Positions 51,895-63,446 of a stretch of 64,000 nt of DNA are shown piece by piece; the first letter of the stretch is position 1, and each line of letters begins with the position of its first letter. The DNA is taken from positions 186,001 to 250,000 of the forward strand of contig MU400540.1 of assembly GCA_022578965.1 (NCBI GenBank), given 5' to 3'. The stretch comes from Xylaria sp. FL1777. Taxonomy: Eukaryota; Ascomycota; Sordariomycetes; Xylariales; Xylariaceae. A program made the translations under genes and the position numbers. Below the pieces are notes generated by a model. It was not told where the DNA came from, did not search any database, and worked only from the letters and a program-made list of their open reading frames with translations.

Positions 51895-52783
51895 TGTTCT
51901 CTTTTTCCTATGGTCAAAAAATCTATAAGTACTGTTAATCAAGTATAATTATCTTGGGTTTTCTTCAAGTTCAGTCCAGTAAGGAATCCTGACGGCTTTA
52001 ACTTCACAACTCATGTTGCCTCAGGGCCTTTTTTTTGGATTGCAACACATGCTATTCAATGAAACCTGATGTTCAATTTTGTGCTTTACTTGTTTACTGA
52101 CGGCCGCTTCCGGAGATGGTTTTCTATGTAACAATCATAGGAGATACCTTTGTTCCGTGTCAAATATATATAACATGTCAAAGAGAGCTCGACTTTGCGC
52201 CTAAGGGAAAGAAAGAATGCTGAAGTAATGAATATAATCCATTCTCTAGCGTTATTGCCTAAGTTTCCTTGTCTTAGGAACGGATATTATATCTTTGCCT
52301 GGCTTTATCCTCCGCCACAAATGAGCAACGGGATTTGATTTATCTGTTGACCTGGGCACTTATGTGGTTGTGATGTTGTAAGTGCTATACACACAGTGGA
52401 TGGTAGATAGAGTGTCTATACCAACTATAATCTTCGTCTACTGGGGTATTATATCCCAACTGGTTAGTCATAGTGAGAACGTCTAGGTGGCTACGTATGT
52501 TGTTATTAATAATTCATTATCTCAAGTTAGTTGAAACTTGAAAGAGACCACTTGAGGATTAGGTATATATGCGAAAACAAGGGATACACCCTTTGGCGCA
52601 TAGCAAATTTAGGTCTATATTATGCACCTTACCGATATATCGATCAAACCCATCGTTGATGCCTTTAACCCCCACCACCGGCAACTGCAGTAGGTACATG
52701 ATTGACTAGGTACTTCCACGTATGTTCCTTGCCCGCCTACTTCGTGCCCTGCTCCAGTCGCTTACAATTGACATGACTTGACA
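51895..52783. other. Divergent intergenic region, nothing recognised
   Basis: About 890 bp separating two divergent genes. AT-leaning, with no supported open frame, repeat or RNA gene. Confidence 0.5.
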
Positions 52784-53767
52784 ATGCGTGGACGCGGAGG
52801 CGCTCGGGGTGGCAGAGCATCGTCTGCACCATGGAGCAGCAGGCTGAAGCCCGTTGAACTCGATCCTCTGGAGTCGATGGGACTGCCCTCGAAAGGGGAC
52901 AACAGGTGCGTGTGTCTATTTCGGGCCCTCGTCACGATGACATGAAGCATGACATGAAGCTAACGCCGCCGCCGCCACCACAGGCTGTTGGACTTCAAGA
53001 CGCAGGAACGCTACTACACCAAGATCGTCGACCGCTACATGACCTTCTGCTCCGATGCCGGCGAGCGCGACGAACTCCTGCGCCGGTTCGCCTCACACCA
53101 TCTGTCGTCGGCCAACGACACCTCGAGTCGGCCCGCCCCGAAGAGCGTGAAGCCATCGAGCCTCAAGCAAGATGGTGCGAAGGCACTCTCTGACGTTCTG
53201 TTTGCGCTTAGGAAGCTGCGCGAGGGCATCGTGGCCTCCAAGCGCACCGACGACTTCGCCATCCAAGCATACCTCTTCTGCATCCGGCTGGCGATCCTGG
53301 TAAGACACCCCGAGTCGTACCATCCCGCCATACTCCATCTACTGCGCCGGATACATCCAGTCCATGGCATGACCACGGTGGAGCTGAACGAGGTCATATC
53401 CTACCTCGTGTTGGATACTGCGTGTCGGCGAAACAATCTGGGGGAAGCATTTGCGCTGCGACATCGGTACCGATTGAAGGACGCCAAGGTCAATGCCGTG
53501 CTCGATGCGCTCACACACGACAATTACGTCGAATTCAAACGATTGACACAGAGGGTAGACGGACACCGGGCGAAGCTGCTGGAGTATGCCGAGGAGTCTG
53601 TGCGGAAGCACCTGTTGAAGTGCTTCAGTAGGACATATCTCAGCGTGGATTTATCCTTTTTGGAGACTTGCGCCAATTCCTCGTGGACCCGGCTCACTGA
53701 AGACGATGGTGTGGGCTGGGAATTAGATGGAAGCAAGGTTGTTATTAGAAAGGTTAAGGCAAGGTAA
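52784..53767 (+). CDS. RGG-headed PCI/SAC3-like protein, role uncertain (301 aa)
   Basis: Two exons, 52784-52905 and 52984-53767, joined in an Arg codon. The first exon gives MRGRGGARGGRASS, an RGG-type basic head that may bind RNA or be methylated. The second begins LLDFKTQERYYTKIVDRYMTF and is all-helical. The string HGMTTVELNEVISYLVLDTA followed by AFALRHRY, then ALTHDNYVEFKRL, HRAKLLEYAEESVRK and a winged-helix-like end suggests the SAC3/GANP or CSN8/PSMD8/eIF3k group of PCI proteins, which act in mRNA export, the proteasome lid, the signalosome or eIF3. I cannot decide which. Length, splice sites and codon use support a real gene. Confidence 0.75.
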
Positions 53768-54119
53768 TTGTTTCAGTTATTGATACCCACTGATACGGAA
53801 TGAAGAGGCTTGGGAGCTGTTCTCTAGTCTAGTTGATCCCAAACCCTATCACTACCGATTACGATGAATATTTGTTTATTGTAACGATTGTTAGGCTGTA
53901 CGATTTCCTCGTCTCTCACGTTGACTGTCTACTATAACGAGATAAGTTTAAGAGTAACACGAGCCACCGTGTCACGCACATAGGAGTCGGTTATCTCATA
54001 ATATGACTTACGAATTTCCTGTTGATAGCAGCCATTTGGTGATTGAGTAACTCGTGTATTCATGGCGATTACTCGAGCTAACTCAACCCTTCTTATCTGT
54101 ATCGGCCTTGTCCATAACA
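53768..54119. other. Convergent 3' intergenic region
   Basis: About 350 bp between the facing 3' ends of the PCI-like gene and the secreted-protein gene. Nothing further seen. Confidence 0.5.
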
Positions 54120-54829
54120 CTAATCGTCGTAAGTAACCTTCAAGAAACCGACGGTATCCCTTTCAGTAAGCTCCCACTTATTGAATCCTTCTGCGCCAAG
54201 CAGTCTCAAAAGATAATATTCTCCAGCAACACCCGCCCAGTTATCGACGAAGCCAAATGTTGTCGAGTCTTTCGCCCCTATGAAGACGCCTGGAACCTGC
54301 TGGCCGTCGATGAAATGCCAGTACGGCTCCACTGGTATGTTCGGATACCTGTCTTCCGGAAACCCGAACCCGAGTGCCCCCTCGAGGTTTGGATCGCCGG
54401 AGATCACGAGGTCTTGCCATGTCGCCTCGCCACCAACTGTCATGTTCAGCAGAGCTTGTAGCGTGTTGTTGAAGCAACGTAGCGTGATGTTCCTCGTGGG
54501 GACAGCGGCTGGCGCGATGACCTAGAGGCCTGTGAGTGGCTCACTCGTAGCTAGAGCGTTTTCTCTCGTCAAGAAACTGCGCTCACGTATCCATAACGAT
54601 GAGTCCCGTCGACGAAGTACGCAGCATTCAGCCCGATTCCATCGACCACCCGGCCTGTGGACGCTGCTATCGCGATGAACGGTCCAGCGCCACTGCCGTC
54701 AAACCCTGGATATGAAGTACATGATGTGCCGATGGAGACGGCGGTCACGTTTGGGGCGATTGCAGCTGCTATGTGTGCGTACAGCGTGAAGGCCACTGCG
54801 GTTGTTGTCTTGAGTATCGAGATCTTCAT
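54120..54829 (-). CDS. Small secreted protein, probably N-glycosylated (214 aa)
   Basis: Exons 54829-54587 (81 codons) and 54521-54120 join in phase 0. The chosen start, MKISILKTTTAVAFTLYAHI, opens a textbook signal peptide with cleavage likely after AAAIA; an upstream in-frame Met at 54907 would bury it. The mature protein has sequons NVT, NIT, NNT and NMT, only two Cys (in TSCTSY and LRCFNN), and Trp/Tyr-rich stretches such as PVEPYWHFIDGQQVPGVF. No catalytic motif is recognised. Small size and secretion make it a possible effector or wall protein, but the low Cys content does not favour a classic Cys-rich effector. Function unknown. Confidence 0.75.
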
Positions 54830-55745
54830 CTTGATAGGCTTAGACGCATAAATTTTTGTCCGAACATAGCAAGTGGACATTCTTCTATTTGAGTAACGGA
54901 CGATCATTGTCTCTTATTTATCTCGCACCCCGGACGCTTAGGGAGCAATGCGAGCGACTCCTCGGCGGCCGACCAAGATTGGCTGGATAATACAGCCACA
55001 CTCTACCGGAGGATAATCCGACCATCAACTACGCGATCTAGAATGCTGCATCGGTGAGGGGATTATACAGCCTTCAAATACCGAGGTATGATCTAATGGT
55101 CTTGGGCAGGGTGATAGAGTACCAAGAAGCTACATCATACCTGCGTTGATGTGATCTGTTTATATCCGTCGAGAACGATTGGTTGAAAGGGTGCATGGGG
55201 GAGGTTTACAAACTACAGCGCACCATCCATTGCAATATAAGATACATGTTCACGGGAAACGACATTAAGATGCCGCGACATTGACAGTGTTCATCCATAA
55301 TAAGTAACCCAGCTGAGTAAGAATGCCATGCGACCACCATGGAGATCCTTGTCTTCCCAAGCTCAACTTGATCAATTCCTGAAGTTCTCCACTTGTTCTT
55401 CTTGAAGGCCCATGCATACTGCGTAAACATCTTATCGCCGCTCATAAAATTTCCCATTCTTTCCTTTCCAGACATCAAAATCAGTTATCACCCCCTTCAT
55501 CTACTCTATTCTTATCTTCGATCTCCCCCTCTACGATGTAAATCAGACAACGCCCGCGAACATGCAAGTCATCGCTTCTCGTAACCGGGCAGAGTTCAGG
55601 AAATGTATCCTGCCCTGGGAACCGAACGCTGTAAGCCGTCAGTAAGGTCCCGCCCGTATACATTAAAATAGAAAACGCTGGGCTGACCGCACCGTATCTC
55701 AATAGGCCTCCTCTGAATGAGCGTAACCACTAGCATAATAAACTT
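54830..55745. other. Intergenic region, no supported gene
   Basis: Upstream of the secreted-protein gene. Minus-strand open frames at 55206-55478 and 55481-55702 show no motif and no supporting splice structure. Confidence 0.45.
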
Positions 55746-55943
55746 CTAATCATCGGCAAGACAGTCGGGGTCATTGCAGTACGTGTCTTTCTTCCAACGC
55801 GGGAGGCCCATCTCGATCTTGACGCAATTCCGACGCCGTCGCCGGCCATTCTTGCACTGTTCGATTTCGAAGAGCCATGCACCCGTCGTGGGGTCGACGA
55901 CTCGACAGCCACACATGTAGAAAAAGTCGTGCTGCTGGCACAT
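55746..55943 (-). CDS. Small Cys-containing hypothetical protein (65 aa)
   Basis: Single open frame, MCQQHDFFYMCGCRVVDPTT to a stop after CNDPDCLADD. Seven Cys in 65 residues, a GRRRRR basic run and a WKKD segment. There is no obvious signal peptide. The even spread of Cys and the GC-rich reading frame in an AT-leaning surrounding suggest a real gene rather than a chance frame, and it could bind zinc, but I recognise no family. A TGTA microsatellite lies directly upstream (55955-55972). Confidence 0.5.
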   Translation of the reverse strand: MCQQHDFFYMCGCRVVDPTTGAWLFEIEQCKNGRRRRRNCVKIEMGLPRWKKDTYCNDPDCLADD

Positions 55944-58623
55944 GACTACTGACTGTATGTATGTATGTATGTCTCTTTTTTTGGCTGTTTAGATTCCAAA
56001 GGTTTCTTGGGTTGGGGTTTGGCTGGAGAATGGAGAATGTCTGTGGGAGCTGCAGCAGAATTGGTAGTGTTTCTATATCAAGAAGATGACGAGTATGAAT
56101 AAGAAGCCGGTTATTAGGTAGAGAAAATCGGTGGCGCTGGCTTGACTTAACAAAGACGGCTTTATGCTATTGCTTTGTTTTCTTTATTTATCCTTGTTAC
56201 GAGTTTAATGAAGATGGAGCCCGCCTCCCTTGAAGGAGGGAGCCGATCAGAAGAAGCCCAGTCAACGGCTTCAGCCCGACTAAACAGGGAGAGAGTATGG
56301 ACGGCTGTGCATGGCAACACAAGGCGGAACTCGGCATTCGTAGACATCGAGTGACAAGACATCACGTCGCCTGCTTAATCAGATGTGGACTTGTGCATCT
56401 TAGAAAAAACCGCGCATGTCCGTCTCTACTATGCCCTCTCTTTTGAACGTGAGTGGGGGGGAAAACGACTGGGGAAAAACCCTGTAAGTAAACCAGCCAG
56501 GTCGTTGGCTAAGGCATATATACACCTAATTTTCTTATCAAATCCTAATAAAACACATATCTTCCTGTCTTTTCTCTATTCTTAACCTAGGTACTACATA
56601 CCTATGCCTGAAGTGTAAAGAGTTGCCGTATCACCCGTCCTAGTCTTGATCGGGTGTGGAGACCGCCGGTTTTCTTCTATGTATTGGGCGAGACAATCTC
56701 GCTACCGTAAGCAAGGGATTAATTGCTCATTGAACGAATTTAATGAAGGCCATTCAAGTCAATAAAAGGCTGTAGACGCTGATAGGGATCTAAATATATT
56801 TACATCTAATGGCCAACCGTGGCCCATGGTTCTAGGATCTATCTCATTGTTCCAGCGATCAAAGGCATCTTTATTACAGGCGCTACATAGCTGAGGTCAA
56901 TAACCTTGGAAGTTGGCGCAATTTATCAAAACACGGGTATATAGATAACTTGGATAAGTGTGCAGTTATCCGCATACGCGCGAAATCACTTGAGGGTAAT
57001 TATCCAAGCTCACGTATTATTTCATATCAACCAGTTACCTAACTTTAAGTGAACTCCTCTGAAGCTGACAAGTTGGCTCTGTAGATGGTCTGGGACTGCC
57101 TTCATAAGACATGGACATTGTCCTTTTATCGGTCCAAGTACTTCGCTTACTCGTTTACCTGAATTCCCCCTCAGGCAATTGAAGAAGCATGACTCCAATT
57201 CACTCACTAGGTATCCAGGGTGTCGATATCGCATTCTTTAGAGCTCAGATGAGGAGTAACTCCCACGAGTGCACCGCATATTCGCGATACATACATACCA
57301 TTGTCGCAGCGAGTGTGCAACGAAGGCCAGCCACATGTTCTTTCACACGTGGCCGCTTTACCACCACCAACGATGCTGCTGTCTCCCTAGCGTGTAGGCA
57401 AACAAGTTGTTAGAGCATTCTGTCTGGCTCTTATTTAGAAGAACAGGATTGGCGCTGAAGCTGACAAGGAGCAATACGACATAAGCATGGAGCCGATGGA
57501 CACGCGGACATAGTGCTTCTAGGCTCATCGCATTCTCTTTTGTTTGCGTCACACGCGATTCAGTGTCATTGTCAGACCACGACGGCAAATCTCCGTAAGG
57601 CCTAGTACGACGACGCACTGCGGGCCGACCCCCGAAGATCGTGTTGCGCAGCAAACACAACTTGGCACGCCATCCCGTCACCCTCGGCGCGATCTCTATT
57701 ATCGTCTAAAGCTAAAGACTGGAAAGCGGTCGCGTGGTGTAGTTCAGCCCTACTGATTACGTGAAGAGATGCGTTGCGTGTTGTACCCGATTACTTGTTT
57801 GCGATTACTTTGATCGCAGAATTTTTCATTATGTTCTTTCTGGGATACACCTTACCGAGCAGGGCTCTGGGAAGATACATTCTCCGAGGATGTATTCTAG
57901 CAAGAGAGGGTCAGTAGCAGCCCTTCACTCTGAGGCCTAAATTAATACAAGACTTCCTTCTGGTCCTGGGCCTTTATCGAAGGTGATGTAAAAAACGCTA
58001 TGTAAAGGGGGTAGCTTATGCCACCTAGCCATGCCCTCGTCCTCCGCGCTCCGATGGACACCACCAGGAGAGGGTAACTATGTATAAAGCTGGTTGCCCG
58101 CGAGACTTTTAGACGAGGACAACGACGGTAAAGATCTTGATAATTTAGGGGGAGAACATGCGATTCTTGGTTTGAATGAACAGTTTCGACTATGCACATC
58201 TTCACAATATTTTAAGCTACATCATTAACGTGCGCCAAGTCATCTTATTTGACGGGTTTATTCTTCGTTTTGACAGACATTCGTGAGCAACGGTACGTGT
58301 AAGTTGGCTCCTAATAGTCCACACTCATGCAGGAATATAAATTGGATTAGCTGGACAGATTTGTAGAGACGACTATTGAGTGGTGACTAGACGGTCTAGG
58401 TTCTCAATCTCCCACAGCAACACAAATTCTACCGTCCCCTTCGCACGAGACCGTAAGTGGCGTTGATTAACAAGCCAGAAACCTGGTCTGCGCGGTCTAT
58501 TTCGTTACCTAATACCACATCATCCTACCGGCTATAGTGGCGCCGTACCGAGATCATATGCTCCTATCTCCGCTTCACGCCCGCCATCACCCGGTAATAG
58601 CGAATATATGCCGAATAGAGGCC
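55944..58623. other. Long intergenic region, no supported gene
   Basis: 2.7 kb with only short open frames. The frame at 57681-57358 (minus, 107 codons) has a hydrophobic segment (YVVLLLVSFSANPVLL) but no family resemblance or splice support. No tRNA, rRNA or repeat family recognised, apart from the TGTA microsatellite at the left edge. Confidence 0.45.
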
Positions 58624-59388
58624 TCAGTTAGCCCTTTCCACCCCAGTGCCGACCTTAAACTCGCTTAGAGCTTCAAGGAACCCCGATAGTGAGCAAAACG
58701 AAGAAGACGACGAGCGGGTTCCCGACGAGCCAGGGATGGTAGCAGCATGTACTGGCGAACCGGCAGACGCGTCGTACACGCCGGAGGCGGGTTCTCGCAT
58801 ATCCGCCTCGTCTTCAAATTGGTGTTCTTCTATGCTGGGCGATGGCGACTGGTACCGTTCCAATGGGAGGAGCGAGAGCAAGGAGAGCATATTGTCGTGA
58901 AAGCGTCTTGTTCCGGGCGTTATTGGTTCAGGTGTAGATGAGTGGTCTAACTCCCGGGGTTCTTGTAAGTGTGAAAAAGACCATCTTTGCGTAGTGGCTT
59001 GCTCGTCAATATCTGGTAGTGACAATGGGTATCTTGACGATGTAGTTGATGGCAATGACCAAGCCCTTCTCCTTCCGTCCTTTCTCGCTGTGGGATTCCG
59101 TGCTGATGCACCTGACGTGTTTATCTTTGTGGAAGGACGCTCCATGTCGACAACGTGACCCGGGTATGATTTCATGGCGTACCCTGACTGGGACGAGGAA
59201 GATAAGGGTGATGGAGAAGGCAATGAGGTATCATTGCAGCATTGCCGGAGGGTCATGTTCACTGCATCATTCTCCATCTCTATGTCATCATCAAAGTTAA
59301 AAATTAGGTCGGACATTTCATCAATGTCAGGCTCAGCTGCTTTTATACCATTTGGGTTGTAGCATTTTACCGAAAGCTTGGAGCTCAT
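58624..59388 (-). CDS. Ser-rich hypothetical protein (254 aa)
   Basis: Single uninterrupted frame starting MSSKLSVKCYNPNGIK. It is low-complexity, rich in Ser, Pro and acidic residues (ISDL-type acidic patch NFDDDIEMEND near the N-terminus), with several SP/TP sites (TPEPITPGTRR, QSPSPS) suggesting a phosphorylated, disordered regulatory protein. C-terminal block SSSSFCSLSGFLEALSEFKV may form a helix. No domain recognised. Length of open frame well above chance for this composition supports it as a gene. Confidence 0.6.
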   Translation of the reverse strand: MSSKLSVKCYNPNGIKAAEPDIDEMSDLIFNFDDDIEMENDAVNMTLRQCCNDTSLPSPSPLSSSSQSGYAMKSYPGHVVDMERPSTKINTSGASARNPTARKDGRRRAWSLPSTTSSRYPLSLPDIDEQATTQRWSFSHLQEPRELDHSSTPEPITPGTRRFHDNMLSLLSLLPLERYQSPSPSIEEHQFEDEADMREPASGVYDASAGSPVHAATIPGSSGTRSSSSSFCSLSGFLEALSEFKVGTGVERAN

Positions 59389-60779
59389 CCTCGATATGTA
59401 GTGAGTCGTGCCTATAGGCTATCATATCTTGAGTGTTCTAGGAGAAAGATCCCATAATATGTGGTTTTTTCCCTCTTGGGAGTCGGATGTGTGAATATGT
59501 AGATAGCTTATAGTTGTTTCTGACCATGAAATCAAAACCTGAGCAGGAGATGGCAAGAAGTGCAATAAGGAAAACTTCTATACGCACCATCGTAAAAGTA
59601 CTTGGGTGCAGCCGTTCTGGGAAAAAAATATTTAAAACAAAAATTAAAAAATCCAAGGTTATGTAGTAATAATTGGAAGCGTGACCTCGATATGCGGAAG
59701 ATCGGACTTCAGCATTACGCATATGAGATTACGCGGATGAGAACCAACCTGCCGCTCAGTATTCTGATATATCCGGCCAAAATTCCCAACGGATGAGCTA
59801 ACTATGAAAATCTTCGTGTACCACATACAAGTAATGTAGGATTAGTGCCATACTCAAACTTCACATGTAAACCGACAAGACGAGAGCATCAAGTCGGCCG
59901 CATACTAGGTACTAAAATATCAAGAAGAACGCAACATATTCTGTCGCTAAAATTTTTCGCCGTAGTCCTACTTGGAACAACCCCTTTCAAGTTTATAATT
60001 CTTTGTTAGAGATCGAGATTTCTATGTCCAGCCGACATGTCGCCTACAGTAATCCCTTCATGCACTGGAGGTACATTACGACCTCGCATAATACATAGCA
60101 TATACGACGCCTCCTTGCTTTAGCTCCAAAGCAAATCCATCCAAGTCCCGCGCTAAGGGATGCTGCTCGCTCTCGCGCTTTCGTTTGTCAAAAGCTGCCG
60201 CATAGTAATTTACACGATGCTCGAAAAAAGATCAATAACACATAAAAGAAGATATGGCGTCGTCACATAACCTCTGTAGTTACGTGCGGAATCTTGTGCT
60301 AGATCTAGTTGGACCTTTGATTGGGTGGTGGGAGCCACATTCCCACACTAGCGTTGCAGCGTCGCGTTCCGGAAGAGAGCGAGAAATACGATCTATACGA
60401 TACAAGAGCCTCATGTGTCCAGTCGTCTGTCGTATTTTGTTAGTACAGAATGGGGTCAAATTTGTCCGCGGTGAGTTTGACGGGTTACTAATCCTAACAG
60501 TCAGCAGGGTTAACGAAATTAAGACGGTTAAGGACGCCTCTACCTACATTAACATGCTGACCGACGGGTTGGGGGTGGTGTAAACGAGTGGGAATGTTCC
60601 AACTTCCGCGGAACTTGCATTTCTGGGCGACCACTATCTCTCGAGAAAAATATCCGAACGCCGACCCCATTGAGTACCATTCTAGCTATTGGTGACTATG
60701 ATCTACGCATAAGTCATGCCCGATATGATGCAACGGCCTCTCACGCTATAGGACATGTTGATCTCAGCACCAACATGGA
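59389..60779. other. Intergenic region, nothing supported
   Basis: 1.4 kb between the Ser-rich gene (its promoter side) and the 3' end of the Rad24 gene. The plus-strand frame at 60254-60583 is unsupported. Confidence 0.5.
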
Positions 60780-63446
60780 TCAGTCATCTTCTATATCATC
60801 ATCACTTAGTACAAGTTTCTGCACCGGCAGAGCGGGTATAGAGTCTCCATGACTTCTACGCCGTATGGCCAAGCTCTTCTTCTGCGGTAACGACTCTTCG
60901 GTAGGTTTGTCTGTCGCCCAGGCTTCTTCAACCCTGCCTCCCGAGTTTTCGTCCAAGTCCACAGCATCCTCATCAACAGCTGAACTGATGCCTGAGAATG
61001 ATACAACTTTCTCGATTTCTCTTATTCCGACCGCAAAGCCCGGTATTCTTTGCCGGTGGGCGATATGAGACATGTAGGGTAGTCTTTCGAGTAACATTTC
61101 GCGACGAGCAGAGCTACCAAGGGATAGCAACGCGGTGGACTGATCTAGAGTCTGCTCCGGAGTATGATCTGCCTTCTTGACCTGACCAGGGTTTCGCCGA
61201 GAGCCGTAATTGGCAAGCCGTTGACTAGTGGAGATATTTTTCGAGCGCCGGAAAGCAGATGCGCCGTCAGTCACGTTGTGTTCGGAGTCATCACCCTTTA
61301 ATAAAACGGAAGACCAGTGATCGACTAGACCCTCTAGCTCCTCTTTCTCTCGCCATAGTTTGAGGCTCGTAGGATAGAACATCTTGAATGCATCACCACC
61401 ACCCCTTTTAGACCCGCTCGCCTTTCTCTTGACTGGATTAGGGAGAGAGAAAAGCAAACCTCGTGTGGCAACTTGAAATGCTATTTCTTCCTGGCGTAGC
61501 ACGTGACTAGCTGAATCCTGGCCGAAGACACCTAAACTGCCACCGCCGCGCCCACCAAAGAATACATCCCAAGAGGGACAGAGAAGATCACTCTCAGATA
61601 GATAGTCAATACATCCTTCCATGTGGTCTAGAAAGGAATTCGAATCTGGTTCGCAGGACAAAACGTAGTTCTCGTGAAGAGCTGAAATGAAGGTATGTGT
61701 ATCGGTCCCTATTTCATCGATCAGGTTGTCAACGGAAACCTCAGATCTCTTTGGCCGGGAATATGAGGCCAAGTGACTAGGTAGCGATTCGGCCCTTCCT
61801 TCTATAGACCGAGGATCCATCGGGGTTTCCTCTCGCTTATTGTATACTACTTTTCCAATTGCATGAAATATACCCAAACTTGCCTCTCGCTGTGAAATGA
61901 GCTGCAGTGTTTCCACTTCTCCTCGTGTCAAGGAGACGGAACTTTTCACCGACCGCTTTGGTTTACTATTAAGGTTGATTTGAGAACCCCAATCAGCCTC
62001 TGCGTCGCCTTTCAAGCAGAGAAACTGAAGGGAAGAGATGGCACTTCTGATATCTCCTATCTCGCCTAATTTTTTGAGCACGAGGGGTCCTGGTGTCCGC
62101 CGCCTGCCGGATCTTTTGGCTTCTTTCTGCACCACTAACTCTAGAGCAGCAGAAAGAAGTGTCGGCGCTATAGCATTGAATTCTATGATACAGGTTCCTG
62201 GATGACGGGTTATTTCAGGACCTAGCAATCGATGGGTCGTAAAGCTATCTGCAGATGCGGAAGTCGTTGTCAGAAGAGTCTCGGATATAATCATAACAAC
62301 CGGCGTAATTGGATCTCGAGAAGTCGCCGTTCCAAAAAGAGAAAGGGATGGTGTATTGGTCGCTAGAAACTGCAAGACGGCCTTCCGAAATGATGTCAGA
62401 GCCGTGGACGAGCGAGCAAATGTATTAGGAAACTCTTCAATGAGCATTATCTTCGGCGTGTTGTCGCTGTTTTCGGAATTTTTAGATAGCGAGTCATCTA
62501 GGCCGAGGTCCAACTGAGAGAACTTGCCTCCTCTTCCTATGAACTCTGCAAACTGAACGGAAATGGACTGGAAGCCTTGATGACCCCTAGGAGACGCTGT
62601 CGGGTTCCGCCATTCAAGGATTTCGCACCGCATGTCCCTAGCGAGAAGACGCAATGTGGTGGTTTTCCCAGTCCCAGCTGCTCCCTTGAGGATAAGCAAT
62701 CGTTGACGCATTCGGCCACCCATGACTTCTTCAAGCCACTTCCTAACATCCGTAACTTTTCTCTTGTGAACGGCAAGCTCCTTCAAGTTGGTGGGACCAA
62801 ATCTCTCCGACCATGGCCTCTGCTCGTCGTCTACACCAGGATCCCGGGAAGGGAAATGCGGGCGTATGAACTTCTGGCTCGAGGCAGTGGGTGTGGACGT
62901 GATACTGTTGCTCACGGAAGAATCCTTGAAGCGCTTTCGTGAAGCTAAACTAACGTGGCTAGTAGTTGTAGCCCTGTGCTCTCCCACATCGTCATCATCG
63001 GATATTGGATCGCTTATGATATCGTCCAACTTGACTGGCGTCCGTGCCGCAGCCTTTTCGGCTTGCTTGGAGAATAAGGACTTCAGATCAGCCGTCTTGC
63101 CTTTCTCGTCGCATTTACCCTTGGCCGGCGGCCTGGCCTTACTCTTCTCTGGACTTGTGCTTGTACTCTTCCTCCCGCCCCTCCCGCTTCTCCCGCTTGA
63201 GCTATTATTGGTTGAGCCATTGAGAGAGAAGGATTGAACGGGCTTGGAGGATTGACGGGAGACGAGACGAGACGGCTTTCGGGTCGGGCTCGGAGAAGTA
63301 GCGACGCCACTCGAGGCATTTTTCGTTTTCGTGTCGGGGGACGGGAGTAGGTAGTTTGTCAGGGTGTTGACGACGGGTTTTGAGTCTTCTTCATCGTCTG
63401 AAGTCTGCACGATGTTCCGCTTCAGGCGCTTCGCAGGCGGCGCCAT
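60780..63446 (-). CDS. RAD24: DNA-damage checkpoint clamp loader Rad24/Rad17 (888 aa)
   Basis: Large subunit of the alternative RFC complex that loads the 9-1-1 clamp at damaged DNA and starts checkpoint signalling. Single exon of 888 codons, in the range of the fungal orthologues. A disordered basic N-terminus (MAPPAKRLKRN, nuclear signal) is followed by the Rad17 entry motif PWSERFGPTNLKELAVHKRK (211-230), with the Walker A loop GAAGTGKT at 255-262, a Walker B-like IMLIEEFPN, and sensor-like HRLLGPEITRHPGTCIIEFN. The C-terminal half has the helical collar (ENYVLSCEP..) and ends in an acidic DDDIEDD tail, as in Rad17 proteins. No introns or defects seen. Confidence 0.92.
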   Translation of the reverse strand: MAPPAKRLKRNIVQTSDDEEDSKPVVNTLTNYLLPSPDTKTKNASSGVATSPSPTRKPSRLVSRQSSKPVQSFSLNGSTNNSSSGRSGRGGRKSTSTSPEKSKARPPAKGKCDEKGKTADLKSLFSKQAEKAAARTPVKLDDIISDPISDDDDVGEHRATTTSHVSLASRKRFKDSSVSNSITSTPTASSQKFIRPHFPSRDPGVDDEQRPWSERFGPTNLKELAVHKRKVTDVRKWLEEVMGGRMRQRLLILKGAAGTGKTTTLRLLARDMRCEILEWRNPTASPRGHQGFQSISVQFAEFIGRGGKFSQLDLGLDDSLSKNSENSDNTPKIMLIEEFPNTFARSSTALTSFRKAVLQFLATNTPSLSLFGTATSRDPITPVVMIISETLLTTTSASADSFTTHRLLGPEITRHPGTCIIEFNAIAPTLLSAALELVVQKEAKRSGRRRTPGPLVLKKLGEIGDIRSAISSLQFLCLKGDAEADWGSQINLNSKPKRSVKSSVSLTRGEVETLQLISQREASLGIFHAIGKVVYNKREETPMDPRSIEGRAESLPSHLASYSRPKRSEVSVDNLIDEIGTDTHTFISALHENYVLSCEPDSNSFLDHMEGCIDYLSESDLLCPSWDVFFGGRGGGSLGVFGQDSASHVLRQEEIAFQVATRGLLFSLPNPVKRKASGSKRGGGDAFKMFYPTSLKLWREKEELEGLVDHWSSVLLKGDDSEHNVTDGASAFRRSKNISTSQRLANYGSRRNPGQVKKADHTPEQTLDQSTALLSLGSSARREMLLERLPYMSHIAHRQRIPGFAVGIREIEKVVSFSGISSAVDEDAVDLDENSGGRVEEAWATDKPTEESLPQKKSLAIRRRSHGDSIPALPVQKLVLSDDDIEDD

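Noticed and set aside
60254..60583. 109-codon plus-strand open frame near RAD24
   Set aside because: No recognisable content and no splice or compositional support.
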